Source: Streptomyces sp. NBC_00425
GTDB lineage: Bacteria > Actinomycetota > Actinomycetes > Streptomycetales > Streptomycetaceae
Direction: 5' to 3'
Length of the DNA stretch: 64,000 bases
Assembly: GCF_036030735.1 (NCBI RefSeq)
Contig: NZ_CP107928.1
Location: 1 to 64,000, forward strand
Shown: positions 59,230-64,000 of the stretch, one piece after another
How the letters are laid out: each line of letters opens with the position of its first letter
Position numbering within the stretch: position 1 is the first letter of the stretch
Notes under the pieces: model-generated
What the model was told of the DNA's origin: nothing
The model's database searches: none
Seen by the model: the letters and a program-made list of their open reading frames with translations, nothing else
Made by a program: the position numbers and the translations under genes

Positions 59230-61067
59230 CACGACAGGTCCCGCGGTCCGCCGGCGACGGCGGACAGGGCGTCCTCGTCCGCGGGCCGGGGCCGCACCAG
59301 GTTCTCGACCTGCGGGTCGAGGACCTCGAACAGGGGGGACAGCCGGTCCTCCAGGAACAGTCTGCGCATCAGGGTGCGTTGTGTCTTGCCGCTGGTGGTG
59401 CGGCGCAGGGTGCCGGGGCGCACCAGCACCACGTTGCCGACGGGCACGTCGAAGTCCCGGCCGATCAGGGCCTGCATCCGGCAGGCCAGGGCGTGCAGGC
59501 GGCTCTGGTCGGCGTGCGGGGCGCGCACCTCCTGGACGACGACGAGCTGTTCGCGGTCGGCGCCGACGGTGAACACGGCGCCGTGGCAGGCGCCGAGGGC
59601 GGGGCTGACCTCGCGCAGGGCCCATTCGACGTCCTGCGGGTAGATGTTGCGGCCGTTGAGGATGATGACTTCCTTCAGCCGTCCGGTGACGTAGAGTTCG
59701 CCGCCGTCGAGGGCGCCGAGGTCGCCGGTGCGCAGATAGCCGCCGTCGCCGCCGGCGCCGGCGAGGACGGCGTGGAAGGTCTCGGCCGTCTCCAGGGGTT
59801 TGCGCCAGTAGCCCTGGGCCACGCTGTCGCCGCGCAGCCAGATCTCGCCGACGCGGCCCGCGGGCAGTTCGCGGCCGTCGACGGGGTCGACGATGCGTAC
59901 GTCGAAGCCGTCGGCGCGGCCGCTGCTGACGAGGATGCGGGCGGCGGCTCGGGGGGCGGGGGCGCGCAGCGCGTCGTGTTCGAGGCCCGGCTGGTCGACG
60001 GTGAGCCGGCCGTAGGGGCGGCCGGGGGCGCCGCCGGACACCATGAGGGTGGCTTCGGCGAGTCCGTAGGCGGGGTAGACGGCGGCGGCGTCGAGGCCGG
60101 CGGCGGCGAAGCGGCGGGTGAACGCCTCGAGGGTCTGGGCGCGTACCGGTTCGGCGCCGTTGAGGGCCAGCCGCCAGCGGGACAGGTCCAGGCCGGCGAC
60201 CTGTTCGTCGGTGATCCGGCGCAGGCACAGGTCGTAGCAGAAGTTGGGGCCGCCGCCGATCGTCACCCCGTGTTCCTCGATCATCCGCAGCCAGCGGACG
60301 GGGCGTTTGATGAAGGCGCTCGGGGCCATCTGCACGGACGCGCTGCCCAGCCACAGGGGGTGCAGGAGATGGGCGATGAGGCCCATGTCGTGGTAGTGGG
60401 GCAGCCAGCCGCCGAACCGGTCGGCCGCTGTGGTGCCGAGGGCGCGGCGCATCACCTCCTGGTTGGCGAGGAGGTTGCGGTGGCTGACCATGACGCCGCG
60501 CGGCTGTGAGGTGGATCCGGAGGTGTACTGCAGGAACGCCAGGTCGTCGGGGCCGGTGGTGGGCGGGCGCCAGTCGTCGGGGCCGTCGTCCTCGTCGACG
60601 TCGGTGGCCAGGCACACGACGTCGCCGCGGCCCGCGGTGGCGAGCCACAGCGACACGTCGGGGGCGTGGGCGATGTCGGTGAGGACGAGCTGGGCGCCGG
60701 TGTCCTTGATGATGCCGGTCAGGCGGTGCAGCCGCTCGCCGCGGTCGCCGGGCAGCGGGGCCGGGACGGCGATGGCTCCGGCGTACAGGCAGCCGGCGAA
60801 CGCCTTGAGGAAGTCGGGGCCGGGCGGGTGCAGCAGCAGGACGGGCCGGCCCTGGGCGCCGCGTTCGTGCAGCCGCAGCGCCAGGGTCCGGGCCGTCCGG
60901 TCGAGTTCGCCGTAGGTGAGGTGTTCCGCGGCGGTCGCGGCGCCGGTGTCGCGTACGAAGACGTGCGCGGTGGTGTCGCCAAGGGCCTGCGCCCGGTCGA
61001 GCAGCAGCCGGGTGAACGTGCCGTACTCGTCGTTTCGCGTGATGTCAGCGGCGGTCTCGCCAGTCAC
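59226..61067 (-). CDS. Fatty acyl-AMP ligase (FAAL)
   Basis: A 613-aa adenylating enzyme. The ATP-binding loop is FLQYTSGSTSQPRGVMVSHR (181-191 region). Further motifs are GWLPHYHDMGLIAHLLHPLW (the HYHDMGL motif typical of FAALs), AVYPAYGLAEATLMVSGGAP and GELYVTGRLKEVIILNGRNI (Y-x-T-G-R-x-K). It activates a fatty acid as acyl-AMP and hands it to an ACP rather than to CoA, so it sets the starter unit. First gene of the minus-strand operon; the GTG at 61067 has GAGGGGGCGAA just before it. Confidence 0.92.
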   Translation of the reverse strand: MTGETAADITRNDEYGTFTRLLLDRAQALGDTTAHVFVRDTGAATAAEHLTYGELDRTARTLALRLHERGAQGRPVLLLHPPGPDFLKAFAGCLYAGAIAVPAPLPGDRGERLHRLTGIIKDTGAQLVLTDIAHAPDVSLWLATAGRGDVVCLATDVDEDDGPDDWRPPTTGPDDLAFLQYTSGSTSQPRGVMVSHRNLLANQEVMRRALGTTAADRFGGWLPHYHDMGLIAHLLHPLWLGSASVQMAPSAFIKRPVRWLRMIEEHGVTIGGGPNFCYDLCLRRITDEQVAGLDLSRWRLALNGAEPVRAQTLEAFTRRFAAAGLDAAAVYPAYGLAEATLMVSGGAPGRPYGRLTVDQPGLEHDALRAPAPRAAARILVSSGRADGFDVRIVDPVDGRELPAGRVGEIWLRGDSVAQGYWRKPLETAETFHAVLAGAGGDGGYLRTGDLGALDGGELYVTGRLKEVIILNGRNIYPQDVEWALREVSPALGACHGAVFTVGADREQLVVVQEVRAPHADQSRLHALACRMQALIGRDFDVPVGNVVLVRPGTLRRTTSGKTQRTLMRRLFLEDRLSPLFEVLDPQVENLVRPRPADEDALSAVAGGPRDLSW

Positions 61068-61286
61068 TTCGCCCCCTCGTGGTGCCCTCGGGACCGGAGC
61101 GGGACGCGCCGTGCCCCCTTGTGGCCAAGGCCTCCGCATGGTCATCGCCGGTGCTAAAGCAGGGCTTGCAGAGCTCTCATGCGCGGACCGGCTCGGGGTG
61201 GGAGGACCGTCGCGGATAGGGGGGTGCCTGTCCGAAAACAGGGGTGGGGCCCGGCCTATCGTGGCTCGTCTAGGACAGGGGGCGCC
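61068..61286. promoter_or_regulatory. Divergent promoter region between the FAAL operon and the SARP gene
   Basis: 219 bases. It must contain the promoters of both the operon and the regulator. GAGGGGG and AGGGGG ribosome binding sites lie at the two edges. No clear heptameric SARP repeat could be defined by eye; the TGTCC-GAAAACA-GGGG area near 61228 is a possible site. Confidence 0.5.
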
Positions 61287-63893
61287 ATGCGATTCAGGAT
61301 TCTGGGTCCGCTGGAGGTACGGGGAGCGCCGGGCACGTCCGAGGCTCTGACGCCGCGCGCGGCGAAGATACGGGTCGTCCTCGCCACGCTGCTGGTGCGG
61401 GCGAACGAGATCGTGTCGGTGGACAGCCTGATCGACGAGCTGTGGGGCGAGGACCCGCCGCGCACCGCGACGACGACGCTCCAGGTGTACATCTCGCAGC
61501 TGCGCAAGCTGCTGCACGAGGTGGACGCCGAGCTGGGCCGCGACGCGCTGGTGACGCGGCCGCCGGGGTACGAACTGCGGCTGGACCCGGCGCAGTTGGA
61601 CCTGGCGGTGCTGGAGGAGCTGCACGGCCGGGGCCGGGAGCTGATGGACCGGCAGGACTACCGGGGCGCGGCAGATCTGCAGCGCCGGGCCCTCGGTCTG
61701 TGGCGCGGGCCGCTCCTGTCGGACACCCCGCACGGACCGCTGCTGGACGCCACGGCGGTGCGGCTGTCGGAGATGCGCACGTCGGCGCTGGAACAGTGCA
61801 TCAGGGCCGAGCTGCATCTGGGCCGTCATCGGGGGCTGATCGGCGAGCTGCAGGCGGTGACCGCGGAGCTGCCGCTGCGCGAGGAGTTCCACGCGCATCT
61901 GATGGTGGCGCTGTACCGGTCGGGGCGGCAGGCCGACGCGCTGCAGGTGTTCGCGCGGCTGCGCCGGGGGCTCGTGGAGGAGCTGGCCATAGAGCCCGGC
62001 CGGGCGTTGCAGGCGCTGCACCAGCGCATCCTGGTGGGCGATCCCCTGCTGCTTCGGCCTGCGGGGCGGGCCGAGCGGACCGAGCCGTCGCCGCCGGCCG
62101 CCGTGACGCGGCCCGCCGGCGGCGGGGCTGCGTGGGCGGTGAGCGGTGGACTTCCCTCCGGCGACCTGCTGTTCACCGGCCGCGAGGAGGAACTGGCGGT
62201 TCTGGGTGAGGCGTTGGGGCCGCCCGGCGGCGGGCTCGTCGTCCTTTCGGGCCCGGCGGGCGTCGGCAAGAGCGCGCTGGCCCTGGCCGCGGCGCACCGC
62301 GCGGGCGACGGCTTCGACGGTTCGGCGCTCGTGCGGCTGCGCACCGGGGGCGGGCGTCCGCTGGACGCGGCGCAGGTGCTGGCGCAGCTGCTGCGCCGGT
62401 TCGCGGCGCACGGTGCGGCGCCGGCGGGCGGCGGGGAACCGGCCGCCGTGCTGCGGCAGTCGACGGCCGGCCGGCGGTGTCTGCTGGTCCTGGACGACGC
62501 GGTCTCGGCCGACCAGGTCCGTCCGGTGCTCGCGGCCATGCCGGACAGCACGGTGCTGGTCACCTGCCGGGGCGTGCCCGAGGGGCTCGAGGGGCGGGTC
62601 GTCGCGCTCGGCGTGCCCTCGGCGCGGGACGCCCGGGCGCTGCTGCTGGCCGCGGCGGGCGGGACGGCGCCGGACGCGGGCGCGGGGACGGGGGCGGCGG
62701 ACGTCGTGGCGCTGTGCGGTGCTCTGCCGCTGGCGCTGCGGGCGGCGGGAAGCCTGCTGGCGGGCCGGCCGCGGCAGACGTGCGCGGCGCTCGCCGCGCG
62801 GCTGCGTGAGGAGCGCACCCGGCTCGCGGAGCTGGGCGCGGCGGACCCCGCACTGCGCCCGCGGCTGCGGCAGGCCGCGGACGAGCTGAGCGATCCGCGG
62901 CGGCGGGCCTTCCTGCTGTGGGGGCTGCTGCCCGCCGGGCCGTTCGGGCTGCGTGCGGCGGCGGCCCTGCTGGAGACGGACCTGCAGGCGGCGCGGGAGA
63001 CGGCGGACGCGCTGGTGCGGGCGCAGGTCCTGCAGACGGAGCCGGCCCGGGCCGGTGGCACGGTCGGGTACCGCATGCCGGAGCTGTTGCGGCTGCTGGC
63101 CGGGGAGCTGCTCGCCGCCGAGGTGGACGCCGACGTCCGGCGGGCCGCGCTGAACCGGCTGTGCGGCGCGGCGGCCGACGAGGTCGAGGCGGTGGGCGTG
63201 TTCGCCGGGGAGCCGGTCGAGGGGCGCCATCCGCTGGACTGGTTCCGGGGGCGGCGGCCGGTGCTGCTGGCGCTGGTGCGGCAGGCGCACGCGGCGGGGC
63301 TGTGGTCGGCGACGCTGCGCCTGGTGGACGGCATGGCGGGGTTCCTGGAGTCGCTGGCGGCGTGGGAGGAGCGTTCCGTCTGCCACGATCTGGCGCTGGA
63401 CGCGGCGCAGCGCACGGGCGATCTGGCGGCGCAGGCGCGGCTGTTGCGGGCCATGGGCGATCTCGCCTGGCAGCGGCGGCGGGTCGCCGTGGCGGAGGAC
63501 CTGTTCGAGCGTGCCCTGCTGACGGCCGACGCGGCGGGCGCCGACGAGGAGCGCGTGCGGGCGTTGACGGGCCTGGCCGATCTGCGGCTGGACAGCGGCG
63601 CGACGGACGCGGCGGCGGCGCTGGTGCCGGGCGCGCCGGACGCGCCGGCGCCCGACCGCCGCGGCCGCTTCGAGAGCCACCGTCTGCGGGGCCTGCTGGC
63701 GCTGGAGTCGCACGACCGGGACGCGGCCCGGGCCCACTTCGTGCGGTGCCTGACCCAGGCGACGGAGCTGGCGGACGCCCGTCTGGAGGCCTACGCCCGC
63801 CGCCGCCTCGCCGACCTCGTCGGCCCCCGGGTGCCGGCGTCGGGCTGGTCGGAGGTGCGGCCCGGGGTGTGGAGGAAGGAAGCGGTGGCCTGA
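61287..63893 (+). CDS. SARP-family regulator with ATPase domain (AfsR-type)
   Basis: An 868-aa protein. The OmpR-like winged helix (residues 1-95) starts MRFRILGPLEVRGAPG and has ALTPRAAKIRVVLATLLVRA. The BTAD domain (about 100-250) includes ALEQCIRAELHLGRHRGLIG, ELPLREEFHAHLMVALYRSG. The NB-ARC ATPase carries Walker A GPAGVGKSALAL at 322-333 and LLVLDDAVSADQVRPVL as Walker B. A C-terminal helical-repeat region (TPR-like, LLRAMGDLAWQRRRVAVAED) follows. SARPs activate biosynthetic operons by binding direct repeats near the promoter; the divergent FAAL operon is the expected target. AGGGGG is 7 bases before the ATG. Confidence 0.92.
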   Translation: MRFRILGPLEVRGAPGTSEALTPRAAKIRVVLATLLVRANEIVSVDSLIDELWGEDPPRTATTTLQVYISQLRKLLHEVDAELGRDALVTRPPGYELRLDPAQLDLAVLEELHGRGRELMDRQDYRGAADLQRRALGLWRGPLLSDTPHGPLLDATAVRLSEMRTSALEQCIRAELHLGRHRGLIGELQAVTAELPLREEFHAHLMVALYRSGRQADALQVFARLRRGLVEELAIEPGRALQALHQRILVGDPLLLRPAGRAERTEPSPPAAVTRPAGGGAAWAVSGGLPSGDLLFTGREEELAVLGEALGPPGGGLVVLSGPAGVGKSALALAAAHRAGDGFDGSALVRLRTGGGRPLDAAQVLAQLLRRFAAHGAAPAGGGEPAAVLRQSTAGRRCLLVLDDAVSADQVRPVLAAMPDSTVLVTCRGVPEGLEGRVVALGVPSARDARALLLAAAGGTAPDAGAGTGAADVVALCGALPLALRAAGSLLAGRPRQTCAALAARLREERTRLAELGAADPALRPRLRQAADELSDPRRRAFLLWGLLPAGPFGLRAAAALLETDLQAARETADALVRAQVLQTEPARAGGTVGYRMPELLRLLAGELLAAEVDADVRRAALNRLCGAAADEVEAVGVFAGEPVEGRHPLDWFRGRRPVLLALVRQAHAAGLWSATLRLVDGMAGFLESLAAWEERSVCHDLALDAAQRTGDLAAQARLLRAMGDLAWQRRRVAVAEDLFERALLTADAAGADEERVRALTGLADLRLDSGATDAAAALVPGAPDAPAPDRRGRFESHRLRGLLALESHDRDAARAHFVRCLTQATELADARLEAYARRRLADLVGPRVPASGWSEVRPGVWRKEAVA

Positions 63894-63975
63894 GCGGGGC
63901 CTTCCCTGAACGGGGCTTTCGCGGGCGGGGCTTCGGCGGCGGCTCGAAGCGCGGGCTCGTCCCAGCAGGCGCGCA

Positions 63976-63996
63976 GCCCCCGCTTTAGCCGGGGGC
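63976..63996. terminator. Hairpin downstream of the SARP gene
   Basis: A 7-bp stem GCCCCCG (63976-63982) with CGGGGGC (63990-63996) and a 7-base loop, 83 bases after the SARP stop. Window end is 4 bases away. Confidence 0.5.
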
Positions 63997-64000
63997 GGAT

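Overview
The window is one end of a linear Streptomyces replicon (chromosome arm or large linear plasmid). Base 1 falls about a dozen bases inside an archetypal Streptomyces telomere: a run of GC-rich palindromes with GCTGCGC-type loops fills the first ~280 bases. It is followed by the classic end-maintenance genes: a TtrA-like helicase, the telomere-associated protein Tap and the terminal protein Tpg. High GC, GTG starts, many 4-base GTGA/ATGA overlaps and the gene families present all fit Streptomyces.

From about 7.3 to 30 kb is a subtelomeric accessory region. It holds small hypotheticals, two GNAT acetyltransferases, a lipoprotein, an unusual DNA-binding/membrane/ligand-binding fusion protein with a TTA codon, a PucR-controlled fatty-acid desaturase system, an ADP-ribosylglycohydrolase and a VOC/WYL-regulator pair. 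Decay is frequent: a WYL regulator broken by a 20-bp tandem duplication, a frameshifted DUF4240 gene, a helicase-associated relic and several IS5-type transposase remnants. At 26.6-26.9 kb, just downstream of a conserved uncharacterised gene, are two sequences that fold as circularly permuted tRNA genes: the 3' half precedes the 5' half, and acceptor and anticodon stems pair only in that arrangement. I regard this as the most novel signal.

At 30.05-36.2 kb a secreted subtilisin-like peptidase gene is split by a 4.8-kb element with 13-bp perfect terminal inverted repeats. The element carries a zinc-ribbon gene, RacO/RacP-like genes, an intact IS5-type transposase and an MFS exporter divergent from a CGNR zinc-finger regulator. 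Removing it restores the peptidase reading frame.

From about 36.6 kb onward lies a specialised-metabolite locus: an FAD monooxygenase, a 2-oxoacid:ferredoxin oxidoreductase (KorAB), an acyl-CoA carboxylase beta/epsilon pair, an MFS exporter, a LuxR regulator with an ATPase domain, a second HTH regulator, an AfsA-family protein, a small secreted peptide, and a tightly overlapping minus-strand operon running from 61.07 to 50.10 kb. The operon encodes fatty acyl-AMP ligase, acyl-CoA dehydrogenase, ACP, a one-module type I PKS (KS-AT-ACP), a KASIII-like enzyme, an FkbH-like glyceryl transferase/phosphatase, ACP and phosphopantetheinyl transferase. The KASIII-FkbH-ACP trio is the signature of tetronate biosynthesis, so I infer an acyl-tetronate (RK-682-like) made from an activated fatty acid, one malonyl unit and a glyceryl unit. 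A SARP regulator is divergent from this operon.
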